Notes: generated from the letters alone by a model not told the origin. Positions 26,619 to 35,627 are shown, counted from the stretch's first letter. The stretch is DNA of 64,000 bases from an uncultured Selenomonadaceae bacterium (GCA_902778455.1 CACYXR010000004.1:1-64000); one strand, 5' to 3'. Program-made: numbers and translations.

Positions 26619-26647
26619 TAAAAAACGCCGCGGATTTCTCCGCGGCG
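26619..26647 (-). terminator. terminator of the chemoreceptor gene
   Basis: Minus strand: 9-bp stem CGCCGCGGA/TCCGCGGCG (26647-26626) with a 4-base loop, followed by TTTTTT. It lies 13 bases after the chemoreceptor stop and just upstream of the small peptide promoter. Confidence 0.92.
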
Positions 26648-26660
26648 CTCTCTTTTTTCC

Positions 26661-28346
26661 TTACACCTTGAATTTCGCGATATCTTCCTGCAGCTTGATT
26701 GCCATGTTCGCCAACGCTGCGGCGGCTTCGGTGATCTGGTGCATGACCGACGCCTGCTCCTCGGTGGCCGCGGAGACGTTCTGCGACTTGTCCGTGACGT
26801 TGTTGGCCAGCGTCTGGATCTTCTGCACAGACTCCGTGACGTGTTGGCTGCTGGCCGTCGCATGGTTGATGCTCTTGATCGCGGTCTCGATATGGCCGTA
26901 CAGCTCGTTGACACGGTCGTCGATCTTCGCAAAGGCTTCGCCCGCACGGTTCACGACTGCGGAGCTGGACTGCACCGAAGCGTTCTGCCGCTCCATTGCC
27001 TCAACAGCCGCGTCGGTATCCTTCTGGATCCCACCGATCAAGGCCGAGATATTGCTGGCCGCCTCACCGGACTGCTCCGCCAGTTTCCTGACTTCCTCGG
27101 CGACGACCGAGAATCCGCGGCCGGCCTCGCCTGCGCGCGCAGCCTCGATAGCCGCGTTCAGCGCCAGGAGGTTCGTCTGATCGGCGATATTCGAGATCGT
27201 CTCGACGATCTGGCCGATTTCCTTCGAGCGCTCGCCCAGCGTGCCGACGACCTGCGACGCCTCTTCCATCTGGCTCGCCATCTGCTCCATCGAGCCGACC
27301 GCCTCGTTGACAGCCGCGCGTCCCTGCTCGACGCCCTCGCGGCTGTTCTGCGCCGTCTTCTTCATTTCCTGCGAAGCGTCGAACATATTCTTCATTTCGT
27401 TTGTCATGCCGGTGGTCTGGGACGCGACACCGACCAGCTCGCTGCATTGCTCACCCGCGCCCTCGGCCATGGAGATAACCGCATTCGCAACGTTCGTGAT
27501 GGTCTTCGTCGTATCGGAGGCGTTCGCCGTCAGCTCCTCGCTGGCCGCCGCGAGCTGCTCCGCCGAGGCCGCTACGCTGGCCATCAGTTCACGCAGCGAC
27601 TTCTTCAGCTTGTTCGCCACCTCCGCGAGCTGGCCGATCTCGTCCGAACTCGTGACTTCGAGATCCTCGCCGCGGAAATCGCCGTTTCCGATGTCAAACA
27701 GGCGGTTGTTGACAACCTCCATCGTCGCCATGATCTTGTTGATGGCAACCCACGAAAGAGCGCCCACAATGAGGATCAGAATAACGACAGCTATCACGAT
27801 GGACATGATGAACTTGTTCTGGATTGTTTCCAGCTGCTCAGTCGGAATGCCGGCAAACAGCATGCCGACGACCTTTCCGTCGGCGCCCTTCAGCGGATGA
27901 TAGCCGCAGAGGTAATTGTTGCCGAGCACTTCGGCATGGCCGGTGAATTTCTGCTGCTTGCCCAGCACCTGGTCAATGACAGCCGTCGAAGCCTTCGTGC
28001 CTACCGGGCGCTTGCCGCCCTCGCCCTGGAACGAGGTCGAGACGCGGGTGTCGCCTTTGAAAATCGTGATATGGTCGCCCGACAAACCTTTCAGATAATC
28101 GGCTATCTCAAAGTTGCCGTCGACTTTCATATCGCCCTTGTACAGCGCATCCCCCTTGACCGCCCACGGTCCCGGATGCAGCTTGTCAATCAGCGTCTCC
28201 ATCTGGCTCAGGTCGCCGTCCGCCTTCATGCCCAACGCGAGATCGAAGCCCGTGTTCGCGTCCCGATAGGCAATAAAGCCCACACAAATTGCGACGACCA
28301 AAAGAACCACGTTCAGTCCGATCAGTGCCTTCGCCTTCAGTTTCAT
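26661..28346 (-). CDS. methyl-accepting chemotaxis protein
   Basis: A 561-residue membrane chemoreceptor. Order: short cytoplasmic start, TM1 (about 8-27), a periplasmic Cache-like sensor (about 30-178, with [11 protein letters not shown] and [12 protein letters not shown] typical of the single-Cache class), TM2 (about 180-202), HAMP (about 203-255), and a long coiled-coil signalling domain to the end with the conserved hairpin-tip region [15 protein letters not shown]. Start ATG 28346 is preferred: GGGGAG lies 7 bases upstream, while the longer frame to 28388 has no ribosome-binding site. Role: sense a periplasmic ligand (unknown) and control CheA. No che genes are in the window. A fliB-like flagellin-methylase gene at 44355-45608 is the only other motility-linked gene. 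Confidence 0.93.
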   Translation of the reverse strand: MKLKAKALIGLNVVLLVVAICVGFIAYRDANTGFDLALGMKADGDLSQMETLIDKLHPGPWAVKGDALYKGDMKVDGNFEIADYLKGLSGDHITIFKGDTRVSTSFQGEGGKRPVGTKASTAVIDQVLGKQQKFTGHAEVLGNNYLCGYHPLKGADGKVVGMLFAGIPTEQLETIQNKFIMSIVIAVVILILIVGALSWVAINKIMATMEVVNNRLFDIGNGDFRGEDLEVTSSDEIGQLAEVANKLKKSLRELMASVAASAEQLAAASEELTANASDTTKTITNVANAVISMAEGAGEQCSELVGVASQTTGMTNEMKNMFDASQEMKKTAQNSREGVEQGRAAVNEAVGSMEQMASQMEEASQVVGTLGERSKEIGQIVETISNIADQTNLLALNAAIEAARAGEAGRGFSVVAEEVRKLAEQSGEAASNISALIGGIQKDTDAAVEAMERQNASVQSSSAVVNRAGEAFAKIDDRVNELYGHIETAIKSINHATASSQHVTESVQKIQTLANNVTDKSQNVSAATEEQASVMHQITEAAAALANMAIKLQEDIAKFKV

Positions 28347-28639
28347 GCCCATTCTCCCCTTCTTGTCACTCCGCTCCCTGCGAAGCATACTCTTTAACGT
28401 TTATATGATAGCGCGACTATAGAAAATTTTCAATTCTCTTTTAAGTATTACAGTTTAATTTCGATAAAATAGGATAAAATTCCCAATATTTCTGCCTGTT
28501 TTTTCGTTTTCTGCCCGCATTTTCACGTATAAAGGAAAAAAAAGGGCTATACTTCTTATTTTCGTGAACCGAATTTTTTGATGGGTTGACTCATTTTTGT
28601 CAGGCCGCGCGGCAGGCGGAACGGAAGCAGTCCAAGCAT

Positions 28640-28668
28640 TTGACAAACAACGGCACGGCGGCGATAAT
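28640..28668 (+). promoter_or_regulatory. predicted promoter of the GtrA-like gene
   Basis: TTGACA (28640-28645), a 17-base spacer and GATAAT (28663-28668), about 22 bases before the ATG, followed by the AAAGGAG ribosome-binding site. The rest of 28389-28639, the divergent region with the chemoreceptor, is AT-rich; I see no other gene in it. Confidence 0.75.
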
Positions 28669-28690
28669 AAGTTATGAAAGGAGTATTGCA

Positions 28691-29092
28691 ATGACCATCC
28701 TGCAAAAGTTCCGCCATCATTTTTTCACACGGGAATTCTTGATTTTCCTCGTGATCGGCGGCATCAATACATTGAACGGCACGTTCCTCTCATGGCTTTA
28801 CGGTTTTATTGTGCCGGACGCGAATATCGCGTTCAACCTCGGCTATATCACGTCGAATATCATCGCCTACTGGCTGAACAGCACCTTCGTGTTCCCGGAG
28901 CCGCTGTCCTGGAACCGGCTCGTTCGATTCGCCATATCGTATATCCCGAACTACATCATCCAAAATATCATCGTGATCATTTTCTACAACTGGCTCGGCT
29001 TCCCGCCCGTGGCCAGCTACCTGATCGCCGCGGCCCTGGGCGTGCCGGTCACATTCCTGTGTGTGAAGATTTTCGCGTTCGGACGGAAATGA
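28691..29092 (+). CDS. GtrA-family membrane protein
   Basis: A 133-residue protein with four predicted transmembrane helices and the GtrA pattern: FLIFLVIGGINTLNG at the first helix, GYITSNIIAYWLNSTFVFPE (second), FAISYIPNYIIQNIIVIIFY (third) and YLIAAALGVPVTFLCVKIFAFGRK (fourth). GtrA-like proteins are thought to help move lipid-linked sugars across the inner membrane for glycan modification. Start ATG 28691 has an AAAGGAG ribosome-binding site. It is a single-gene unit with its own promoter and a terminator shared with the convergent dehydrogenase gene. The partner glycosyltransferase is not adjacent. Confidence 0.9.
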   Translation: MTILQKFRHHFFTREFLIFLVIGGINTLNGTFLSWLYGFIVPDANIAFNLGYITSNIIAYWLNSTFVFPEPLSWNRLVRFAISYIPNYIIQNIIVIIFYNWLGFPPVASYLIAAALGVPVTFLCVKIFAFGRK

Positions 29093-29120
29093 AAAAGCGC
29101 CCCGCGTGGAGCGCTTTTTT
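29092..29120. terminator. bidirectional terminator
   Basis: A 9-bp stem AAAAAGCGC/GCGCTTTTT with a 10-base loop. A-run and T-run allow it to stop both the GtrA-like gene (plus) and the dehydrogenase gene (minus, stop at 29131). Confidence 0.85.
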
Positions 29121-29130
29121 ACTTCCTGAT

Positions 29131-30000
29131 CTATTGCTTCATGTACCACTGGATAATCGCCTGCGTGCCGCAGTCCTCCATGCCTCTCGCAGAAAGCTGG
29201 TCATAGAGCCGCTTCGCGAGCTGCAGGCCCGGCAGTTCGAGGTGCATTTCCTCGGCGCATTCCAGCGCGATTTTCATGTCCTTGATGATATGCTTGATGT
29301 AAAAGCCCGGCGCGGTGTCGCCCCGCACCATGCGCGGCGCGAGATTCGACAGCGTCCATGAGGCCGCCGCGCCGCCGGAGATCGTCTCGACGACGTCGGT
29401 GACGTTGAGCCCCGCTTTCTTCGCGAAGGCCACCGCTTCGGCTACGCCGAGCATGCCCGACGCAATGGCGATCTGGTTGACCATTTTCGTGTACTGGCCC
29501 GCGCCCGCCTCGCCGAAATAGCGGATCGTGCGCCCCATCAGCTCGAACACCGGCTTCAGCTCATTGAACGCCTCGCGGTCGCCGCCGACCATGATCACCA
29601 GCAGGCCGTTCTTCGCGCCGATGTCTCCGCCGGAGACGGGGGCGTCCAGCGCGGCTATGCCTTTCGCTTTCGCTTCCTTATAAATACGCTTCGCGAGAAT
29701 CGGGCTGCTGGTCGTCATATCGACGACATAGCCGCCCTTTTTCGCTGCGAGGATGCCGTCCGTCCCGAGATAGACGTCCTCGACGTCTTTCGGATAGCCG
29801 ACTATCGTAATCACGATGTCGGCTTTCGCCGCCACCTCGGCGGGCGTCTCCGCCCAGACCGCGCCTTTGGCGAGAAGCGGCTCCGCTTTTTCCTTTGTGC
29901 GGTTATAAACGGTCAGCGAATAGCCGCCGTCCAAAAGGTGCGAAGCCATGCTCGCCCCCATCACACCAAGGCCGATGAATCCGACAGTCTTGATTGGCAT
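29131..30000 (-). CDS. NAD(P)-dependent beta-hydroxyacid dehydrogenase (GarR/HIBADH family)
   Basis: A 289-residue enzyme of the 3-hydroxyisobutyrate / tartronate-semialdehyde reductase family. Features: N-terminal Rossmann motif VGFIGLGVMGASMA (6-19), the substrate-loop signature DAPVSGGDIGAKNG (119-132), catalytic lysine K172 in GAGQYTKMVNQ, and the all-helical C-terminal domain. NR at positions 33-34 of VYNRT suggests NADP preference, as in many GarR enzymes. The best guess is 2-hydroxy-3-oxopropionate reductase; related family reactions cannot be excluded. Start ATG 30000 follows GAGGAGGAA. It stands alone: repeat R7 upstream, a shared terminator downstream. Confidence 0.9.
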   Translation of the reverse strand: MPIKTVGFIGLGVMGASMASHLLDGGYSLTVYNRTKEKAEPLLAKGAVWAETPAEVAAKADIVITIVGYPKDVEDVYLGTDGILAAKKGGYVVDMTTSSPILAKRIYKEAKAKGIAALDAPVSGGDIGAKNGLLVIMVGGDREAFNELKPVFELMGRTIRYFGEAGAGQYTKMVNQIAIASGMLGVAEAVAFAKKAGLNVTDVVETISGGAAASWTLSNLAPRMVRGDTAPGFYIKHIIKDMKIALECAEEMHLELPGLQLAKRLYDQLSARGMEDCGTQAIIQWYMKQ

Positions 30001-30021
30001 AAATATTCCTCCTCGTACCAG

Positions 30022-30150
30022 TCTTAAGGGAATGGCGCGCGAAGCGCGACAGATGAGGTACTGAAACGTAACGATTGGTGCAAGCGTTACGTTATTGCCA
30101 CCTCATCCACCGCCTGCGGCGGTCCCCCTTCCCCTCAAGGGGAAGGCAAG
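30022..30150. repeat. palindromic repeat, copy R7
   Basis: A copy upstream of the dehydrogenase gene. The left arm is eroded (TTAAGGGAATGGCGCGC-GAA-GCGCGAC), the centre holds an AACGTAAC...GTTACGTT inverted repeat, and the right arm is normal (CCACCTCATCCACCGCC, CCGCC/GGCGG, CTTCCCC-TCAA-GGGGAAGGCAAG). About 85 bases of plain AT-rich sequence follow. Confidence 0.8.
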
Positions 30151-30236
30151 CTATTTTAACTTGAACATAAATCCAAATTTGAATAAAAATTGTCGAAGCA
30201 AGAAAGTACGCCCCTCCGGCTTTCTTGCTTCTTTTC

Positions 30237-30776
30237 TCAACGCCTTCTCAGCGCTTTCGGCGGCGCCATGATTTCCGACCAGATTACCGCGTTTCGCAGG
30301 GCGTCGGGGGAGAAACGCGACGTTTCGCGCCTTGCCGTTTGCGTTTCCCGATTTTGGTGCTCGCGCTGCAGGCGTTCCTGCTCCAGTTTTTCTTCCCGCG
30401 CCTGTTTTTCCGCCAGGTGGCGCTCATAGCTGTCCCGGCGCAAAGCGTCCAGCTCGTCATCGGTGATCTGGTCTTCCGCCTGCGCCTGCACCTGCACGTC
30501 TTTCGGCGCGTTCCGCAGCGTCGGGATCTTGAAGCCGAGTTCTCTCTTTATGGTCTCCGCCTTCGTTTCCGGCGTCGGCACAGGCGCCGGAACGGGGCCG
30601 CGCCGTTTCTTCTCCGTTTGCGACGAAAGCGCACGGAACAGGATGAACGCCCCCACCATCAGGAAGAACGGCAGGTCCTCCTGCAAATCCGGGTCCAAAT
30701 CCAACGACGAAAGGATCCGGAAAAGGAAGAGCAGCGCCAAAAAGGCGAGAAGCGGCAACGGGAATCTTCCCTTCAT
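30237..30776 (-). CDS. membrane protein of unknown function, floA operon
   Basis: A 179-residue protein that I do not recognise. Two hydrophobic helices (about 5-20 and 36-48) are followed by a proline-rich linker (PVPAPVPTPET, about 61-71) and a highly charged region of heptad-like character (about 107-155, rich in E, R, K and Q) that is probably a cytoplasmic coiled coil. The C-terminus is basic (PPKALRRR). It starts 1 base after the floA stop and must be co-translated with it. Position suggests a partner or scaffold for the flotillin-like protein; that is inference from gene order only. Confidence 0.7.
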   Translation of the reverse strand: MKGRFPLPLLAFLALLFLFRILSSLDLDPDLQEDLPFFLMVGAFILFRALSSQTEKKRRGPVPAPVPTPETKAETIKRELGFKIPTLRNAPKDVQVQAQAEDQITDDELDALRRDSYERHLAEKQAREEKLEQERLQREHQNRETQTARRETSRFSPDALRNAVIWSEIMAPPKALRRR

Positions 30777-30777
30777 T

Positions 30778-31776
30778 TTATTTCACCACGGGGGCGGCAG
30801 GTTTCGCGCCCGCGCCCGACTGCCCGATGGCGTCACGCATATTCGTGTCCGCCTGCACGTTCTTCAGGTTGAAGTAGTCCATCACGCCCATGTTCCCGTT
30901 TCTAAGCGCGTCGGCCATCGCGTGGGGCACCTCGGCCTGCGCCTCGACGACCTTCGCTTCCATTTCCTGCGTATAGGCCTTCATTTCCTGTTCTTTCGCG
31001 ACGGCCATCGCACGGCGTTCCTCCGCTTTCGCCTGCGCGATGCGCTTGTCCGCCTCGGCCTGGTCGGTCATCAGCTCCGCGCCGATGTTGCGCCCGACGT
31101 CCACGTCCGCGATGTCGATTGAAAGAATCTCGAAGGCCGTGCCCGCGTCAAGCCCCTTGTCCAGCACCGTCTTTGAAATCTCGTCCGGGCTTTCCAGCAC
31201 GTCGGTATGCATTTCCGCCGAACCCACCGTGGTGACGATGCCCTCGCCGACACGGGCGATAATCGTCGGCTCGCCCGCGCCGCCCACTAGACGGTCGATA
31301 TTCGCGCGGACCGTAACCCGCGCCTTGATCCGCAGCTCGATGCCGTTCTTCGCCACCGCAGAGACGACCGGCGTCTCGATGACCTTCGGATTGACGCTCA
31401 TCTGCACCGCTTCGAGCACGTCGCGGCCGGCGAGGTCTATCGCAGCCGAACGCTCGAAGGGCAGGGGGATTGCAGCGCGATGCGCGGCAATCAGGGCGTC
31501 CACCACGCGGTCCACGTTGCCGCCCGCCAGATAATGCGCTTCCAACTGGCTCGCCGAAACGTCCAGTCCCGCCTTGTTCGCCTTGATCAGCGGCAGGACG
31601 ATTTTGCTCGGCACGACGCGGCGCAGCCGCATTCCGACCAATGCGAAAATACCGACGTTGACGTTCGCGGCAATCGCGGACACCCAAAGCCCGATCGGCA
31701 CGAAATTCAAGAATATCATTACCGCGATGATAATCAATACGAGCATGAAGCCCGAACCCAAAAGCAATTCCAACAT
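30778..31776 (-). CDS. floA: flotillin-like protein FloA
   Basis: A 332-residue membrane-raft scaffold protein (family about 330 residues). An N-terminal hydrophobic hairpin (about 5-48) precedes the SPFH/PHB-like domain with [40 protein letters not shown] and [21 protein letters not shown] long Ala/Glu-rich helix follows (about 225-290, [20 protein letters not shown]) and mediates oligomerisation in this family. Start ATG 31776 has an AGGAGGAAAAT element. In Bacillus the gene follows nfeD directly; here a glycosyltransferase and a methyltransferase lie between nfeD and floA. Confidence 0.95.
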   Translation of the reverse strand: MLELLLGSGFMLVLIIIAVMIFLNFVPIGLWVSAIAANVNVGIFALVGMRLRRVVPSKIVLPLIKANKAGLDVSASQLEAHYLAGGNVDRVVDALIAAHRAAIPLPFERSAAIDLAGRDVLEAVQMSVNPKVIETPVVSAVAKNGIELRIKARVTVRANIDRLVGGAGEPTIIARVGEGIVTTVGSAEMHTDVLESPDEISKTVLDKGLDAGTAFEILSIDIADVDVGRNIGAELMTDQAEADKRIAQAKAEERRAMAVAKEQEMKAYTQEMEAKVVEAQAEVPHAMADALRNGNMGVMDYFNLKNVQADTNMRDAIGQSGAGAKPAAPVVK

Positions 31777-31823
31777 ATTTTCCTCCTAATCTAAACCATT
31801 CATGTATACTTAGCATATTCCTT

Positions 31824-32549
31824 CTAAAATCCGGCAATCAGAATCAAATCAGTGCTTACCAAGCTATTTTCCAAATGATACTGCTTGTTGTCAAACTGGA
31901 CATCCCTGACCCCCGTATAAAGGAGCTCTTTGACAGAAAAACCGGCTCGATGCGCTATCTTGCAGATGGTGTATGGAGTGAACCAATACCGGTGGTCCGT
32001 GTTGATACATTCAAAACCATGCAGAATTCCATCTAAGCCGTGTATGCGAAAGGCGTTCGGGACAGTGATCACGATGGTGTCAATGTACCCTGCATATCGG
32101 TGATGCAATTTTTCCAGAAACTCCACGGGATTATCCAAATGCTCCACAATTTCTCCGGCAATCAAATAGTCCCAGCGGGGCAGTCGTTCCAAAATTTTAT
32201 ATACCTTCTCATACTGATTTACCATATCAAGCCAATAGATGTTTTCCCACCCAATGGAATTGCAATATGCAACACTTTCCGGATCAATATCAAAACCCAC
32301 GCAATGCTCCGCATGATCCGTCAGTAATTTGTGCAGCCATACATTATGCTTGATTTTATCATCAATCAGTTGTATGTGGTCGCAAGCTCCCAAATGAATG
32401 ACATTTGCCTCTTTAGCTCCATTCGGGGATACAATCCTCTTGATGGCATTTTCCCGGGATACATCGAAAATCTTGTCAGCAAAATTAATGCGCATCCCGT
32501 TGTCAATAGCTGTTCCATCCAAATATTGTCTAGGAATATCAGGTATCAC
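31824..32549 (-). CDS. class I SAM-dependent methyltransferase
   Basis: A 241-residue protein with a Rossmann-type methyltransferase core: motif I region NVIHLGACDHIQL (about 48-60), acidic end of strand 2 in CVGFDIDPESV (about 83-93), and the motif IV region DYLIAGEIVEHLDNP typical of Ubi/Coq-like methyltransferases acting on small molecules or sugars. The start is GTG 32549 behind AAAGGAG. The gene is clearly more AT-rich than its neighbours and sits 25 bp after a glycosyltransferase of the same character, between nfeD and floA. The likely target is a glycan or glycosylated surface molecule made by the partner; the substrate is unknown. Confidence 0.85.
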   Translation of the reverse strand: MIPDIPRQYLDGTAIDNGMRINFADKIFDVSRENAIKRIVSPNGAKEANVIHLGACDHIQLIDDKIKHNVWLHKLLTDHAEHCVGFDIDPESVAYCNSIGWENIYWLDMVNQYEKVYKILERLPRWDYLIAGEIVEHLDNPVEFLEKLHHRYAGYIDTIVITVPNAFRIHGLDGILHGFECINTDHRYWFTPYTICKIAHRAGFSVKELLYTGVRDVQFDNKQYHLENSLVSTDLILIAGF

Positions 32550-32574
32550 ATTAACCGCTCCTTTCCAATCTACA

Positions 32575-33834
32575 TCAGATTGTGCGCAATATTTCCAGGA
32601 ATCTTTTGGTGTTCTTCTCGCTATTGAATCTCTCGTCCCAAAGTTGATGGGAACGTTCCCTCCATGCCCGCAGCTCCGAATCGCTCATTCCGTACACTTT
32701 GCGAATAGCATCCGCAATCTCTTCAACCGATGGGTTATCCGGAAGCAATACGCCGTTGCCATCGATCTCTTCATGAATGCCGCCTACATTTGTCCCAATA
32801 ACTGGAATACCATACGCAAGCGCTTCTTGGATAGATACAGGCAGCCCCTCGTTGGAGGAAGTCGTAATAAAGCAACTTACATCGTTCTTCTCATAGAACT
32901 GCATGATTGTCTCGTTAGGGCAATACCCCATGAAATCCACCCGGATATTTCTTTTCTTGCCCAGCAATTTCACTGCAAGATCGTAGATTTCTTTCATTTG
33001 TACCCCGTCCCCGAAATGCGTCCAATGTATCTGCATATCGCTATCGCACAGAGCTAATGCCTTAACAATGAGATCGACTCTCTTGAGGGGGATGACAAAC
33101 GAACAACTGACCAAATGAAACGTCCTCGGGCCGGGCGGCGGAAAATGGATGGCAGAAGGTCCTTTCACTCCCAACGGGCAATAATGAAGCCGATCTGTCC
33201 CCATTCCCGCCATAAACGTTTCCTGATAATAACCAAGTCCCTTGTGGGATACGAAAAAAATACCGTGAATCATTTCCTGCATATATTTGCGAAACGCTTG
33301 CCTGCCGTTGGGTGCGCGATGATGATACAAATCGTAGTTATGTGTCCGCGTAATGAGCTTCAAGTTTGGAAATTGGGAAAGATGCAATGCAATCGCCAAA
33401 GTCTTATATGTGTACCAGTAAGTATATACAATCCCACCCTGCCGAAAATTTATCGCCCCAGAAACGAGCATCTGCTGAAAAAAATCCTCTGCCCGGGCGA
33501 AATAAATCAGCGCATCCTTTTTACGTTCGTTGGCCAAGACATCTTCCGCTTCAATTTCACGGAATTCCTCCTGCACCAACGGATGCGCACAATAGTTGTC
33601 ACACATTGCTTGATTCAGGTGCATCGGTTTGAGCGGCAAGTGCACTAGGCGGATTCCGGAATCCAACTGCGTAACATATTCCTTTTCTCTCGCAACCGCT
33701 TCCGGTGCCGGGGAAATAATCGTCATCCGGTATTCCTCCATCAGATAGGGGAGTTCCGGCAAGATAAACGACTTTTCTCCCTGCCCATAGGGGAATCCAT
33801 CCGTAATGAGATAAAGATTTTGCTTTTGATTCAT
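32575..33834 (-). CDS. GT4-type glycosyltransferase
   Basis: A 419-residue GT-B fold enzyme. The N-terminal half starts with DGFPYGQGEKSFILPELPYL, the usual acceptor-side loop of GT4 enzymes. The C-terminal half carries the nucleotide-sugar region: VSCSFVIPLKRVDLIVKAL, FMGYCPNETIMQFY, and the E-x7-E-like TSSNEGLPVSIQEALAYGIPVIGTNVGG. Donor and acceptor are unknown. AT-rich codon use sets it apart from flanking nfeD and floA. With the methyltransferase it looks like a glycan-modifying pair inserted into the nfeD-floA operon. Start ATG 33834; ribosome-binding site AAGGGAAG is somewhat distant (about 12 bases). Confidence 0.9.
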   Translation of the reverse strand: MNQKQNLYLITDGFPYGQGEKSFILPELPYLMEEYRMTIISPAPEAVAREKEYVTQLDSGIRLVHLPLKPMHLNQAMCDNYCAHPLVQEEFREIEAEDVLANERKKDALIYFARAEDFFQQMLVSGAINFRQGGIVYTYWYTYKTLAIALHLSQFPNLKLITRTHNYDLYHHRAPNGRQAFRKYMQEMIHGIFFVSHKGLGYYQETFMAGMGTDRLHYCPLGVKGPSAIHFPPPGPRTFHLVSCSFVIPLKRVDLIVKALALCDSDMQIHWTHFGDGVQMKEIYDLAVKLLGKKRNIRVDFMGYCPNETIMQFYEKNDVSCFITTSSNEGLPVSIQEALAYGIPVIGTNVGGIHEEIDGNGVLLPDNPSVEEIADAIRKVYGMSDSELRAWRERSHQLWDERFNSEKNTKRFLEILRTI

Positions 33835-33858
33835 ATCACGGCATCACTTCCCTTCGGA

Positions 33859-34491
33859 TTACTGCAATTCCCTAACCACAACCCGGCTGCCGTTTGCCGA
33901 AACGACGACAATCGGCGAACCTTTTCGGATAAACGCGCCTTCCGAGACTACGTCCACCGGCTGTCCCGCTACGAGTGCACGGCCGGAAGGACGCAGTTCC
34001 GTCTCCGTATAGCCTGTGCAGCCCACCAGTTCCGCCTTTGCCTCGGCGCTGACGTAGCCGCTCTCCGTCGTCGTGCTGTCGTGAAGCACCAGCTTCCGCC
34101 AAAGCCTTGAGGACGGCAGCCGCTTCACGATAATCGCAAAGACCAGCACGGCGATGACCATTGCCGCGACAAGCGCGCCCACCGCGTCCATCGTACCGCC
34201 CAACGCGAAGATGACGCTGTAGAGCATCGCCGCGACGCCGAGCCCCGCCAGAAGCCCCACCGTCGGCGCAAGCATTTCTATGACGATGCACAGCACGCCC
34301 CCGAGAAAGATGCCGATCTGCACCATCGACACAAGCCCCTGTATATAGCGGCTGCCGAAGAACACGCCAGCCGCCGTCAGGCCGAGCATCGCCCCGACGC
34401 CGAGGCCGCCCGTCTTGAACTCGACCATGAGGCCGAGAAACAGGATGGCCAGCAAAAGCACCTGCAAAATCAGCGACCCGGTTTCTTCCAT
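33859..34491 (-). CDS. nfeD: NfeD-family membrane protein
   Basis: A 210-residue protein with four or five membrane helices (about 8-26, 28-46, 52-72, 75-100, 105-121), then an OB-fold C-terminal domain (about 145-210) with GCTGYTETELRPSGRALVAG and VDVVSEGAFIRKGSPIVVV, the hallmark of NfeD. It lacks the N-terminal ClpP-like protease of long NfeD forms, so it is the short form. Known: NfeD proteins pair with flotillin/stomatin proteins. Here floA follows in the same direction after two intervening genes. Start ATG 34491 behind AAGGAGG. Confidence 0.92.
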   Translation of the reverse strand: MEETGSLILQVLLLAILFLGLMVEFKTGGLGVGAMLGLTAAGVFFGSRYIQGLVSMVQIGIFLGGVLCIVIEMLAPTVGLLAGLGVAAMLYSVIFALGGTMDAVGALVAAMVIAVLVFAIIVKRLPSSRLWRKLVLHDSTTTESGYVSAEAKAELVGCTGYTETELRPSGRALVAGQPVDVVSEGAFIRKGSPIVVVSANGSRVVVRELQ

Positions 34492-34636
34492 ATATCAGAC
34501 GCGCCTCCTTACCGATAAAATTTGCCGTATTCATAGTATTCTCCATCGACGTGAAAAATCCCTGCAATAAAATTCTCTGTAACCGTCGCGTATAAAATGG
34601 TACAATATAGCTAAAAAAGAGGAAGGAGAATTTTAT

Positions 34637-35242
34637 ATGAAAGCAAACTGCGCGGACTGCAAGAGCCATGCCTGTTACACGAAGGGCGTCAACTGCACGG
34701 GCGTCGACCGGGCCGAGGCCATCGCCGCCTACACGGAGGACGAACGCACAATCATGGAGGCCGCCGCCTACGTCGAAGGCACCTTTTACAGCAACATCAC
34801 GCGTCTGGAGGAAACGGCGGAATTCGCGAAAAAGATGGGCTATCAAAGACTCGGCATGGCGTTTTGCATCGGGCTGAACGCCGAAGCGCGATATATCGCG
34901 AAATTCTTCCGGCAGAAGGGCTTCGAGTTTTACAGCGTCTGCTGCAAAACCTGCAGCGTCGCGAAAAAGGAGCTGGGACTGAAGCAGGTCAAGCCGGAGC
35001 TCGACCATGAGGCCATGTGCAACCCGAAAATGCAGGCACGGTTCCTCGCCGAGAACGGCGCGGAGCTTTTCATCGCCTGCGGCCTCTGCGTCGGCCACGA
35101 CGCGATCTTCAACAAGAACTGCCCCGGCCCTGTCACGACGCTGGTCGTAAAGGACCGCCTGCTGGCCCACAACCCGTTGGGCGCGATTTATTCCCGTTAC
35201 TGGAAACGGAAGCTGGGGATCATGGATGAAGGAGAAGTATAG
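34637..35242 (+). CDS. DUF1847 cysteine-rich protein
   Basis: A 201-residue protein with 12 cysteines in pairs, including C5-x2-C8, C13, C20, C77, C102/C103/C106 (SVCCKTCS), C128, C148-x2-C151 (ACGLCVGHD) and C162. This suggests bound metal, perhaps Fe-S. The sequence matches what I recall as the DUF1847 family of anaerobes, whose role is unknown. It starts at ATG 34637 with AGGAAGGAG upstream and a TACAAT -10-like box at 34601. A strong terminator follows. It is a single-gene unit, divergent from nfeD. Confidence 0.85.
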   Translation: MKANCADCKSHACYTKGVNCTGVDRAEAIAAYTEDERTIMEAAAYVEGTFYSNITRLEETAEFAKKMGYQRLGMAFCIGLNAEARYIAKFFRQKGFEFYSVCCKTCSVAKKELGLKQVKPELDHEAMCNPKMQARFLAENGAELFIACGLCVGHDAIFNKNCPGPVTTLVVKDRLLAHNPLGAIYSRYWKRKLGIMDEGEV

Positions 35243-35251
35243 AAAGAAAAA

Positions 35252-35287
35252 GGCTTCCGGGCAAATGCCCGGAAGCCGAATTTTTTA
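35252..35287 (+). terminator. terminator of the DUF1847 gene
   Basis: A 10-bp stem GGCTTCCGGG/CCCGGAAGCC with a 6-base loop, followed by GAATTTTTT. Confidence 0.92.
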
Positions 35288-35289
35288 TA

Positions 35290-35375
35290 TGGTGCCGAAG
35301 GCCGGACTTGAACCGGCACGTAGTTGCCTACGGCAGATTTTGAGTCTGCTGCGTCTGCCATTCCGCCACTCCGGC
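35290..35375 (-). tRNA. tRNA-Leu (CAA anticodon)
   Basis: An 86-nt cloverleaf with a long variable arm, as expected for leucine. Acceptor stem GCCGGAG/CTTCGGC (one G-U pair), discriminator A and an encoded CCA. The anticodon stem CAGA/TCTG surrounds the CTCAAAA loop with anticodon CAA. T arm GGTTCAAGTCC is standard. It reads UUG codons. Confidence 0.96.
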
Positions 35376-35381
35376 GCACCG

Positions 35382-35627
35382 TTAACCCACTTTTTCGCGG
35401 CGATTAACGGAAAACCGTACCGACGGACGAATCGGCAAATGATTCAGTTCAATCATTTCCGGCGCGGCTGTCCTGACCCGCTGCATCAAATCATCCAAGG
35501 ACTTCGCTTCAAGGACCAATCCGTCAATGTCATCGCTTGTGGCTATCCATACTTTTGCCTCATCGTCCCACTCAAAATTCACGACATACTCCAAACCGCT
35601 GTCATCTTTGATTTTTCGAGAGTCCAT
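35382..35627 (-). CDS. DUF1902 / HicB-like small protein
   Basis: An 81-residue protein resembling DUF1902: VNFEWDDEAKVWIATSDDIDGLVLEAKSL followed by a helix DDLMQRVRTAAPEMIELN. The beta-strand/helix order is that of the HicB antitoxin half-RNase H fold, but there is no DNA-binding domain. ATG 35627 is chosen because AAAGGAGAG lies 7 bases upstream; an upstream in-frame ATG lacks one. No toxin gene is adjacent. It lies 6 bases from tRNA-Leu on the same strand. Function unknown; an orphan antitoxin-like protein is one possibility. Confidence 0.8.
   Translation of the reverse strand: MDSRKIKDDSGLEYVVNFEWDDEAKVWIATSDDIDGLVLEAKSLDDLMQRVRTAAPEMIELNHLPIRPSVRFSVNRREKVG

Noticed and set aside
26411..26947. 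A 178-codon minus-strand frame overlapping the chemoreceptor end and the small-RNA locus
   Set aside because: It is out of frame with the chemoreceptor, Arg/Ser-rich, crosses a strong terminator and has no start signal. The 22-codon peptide in another frame is the better candidate here.
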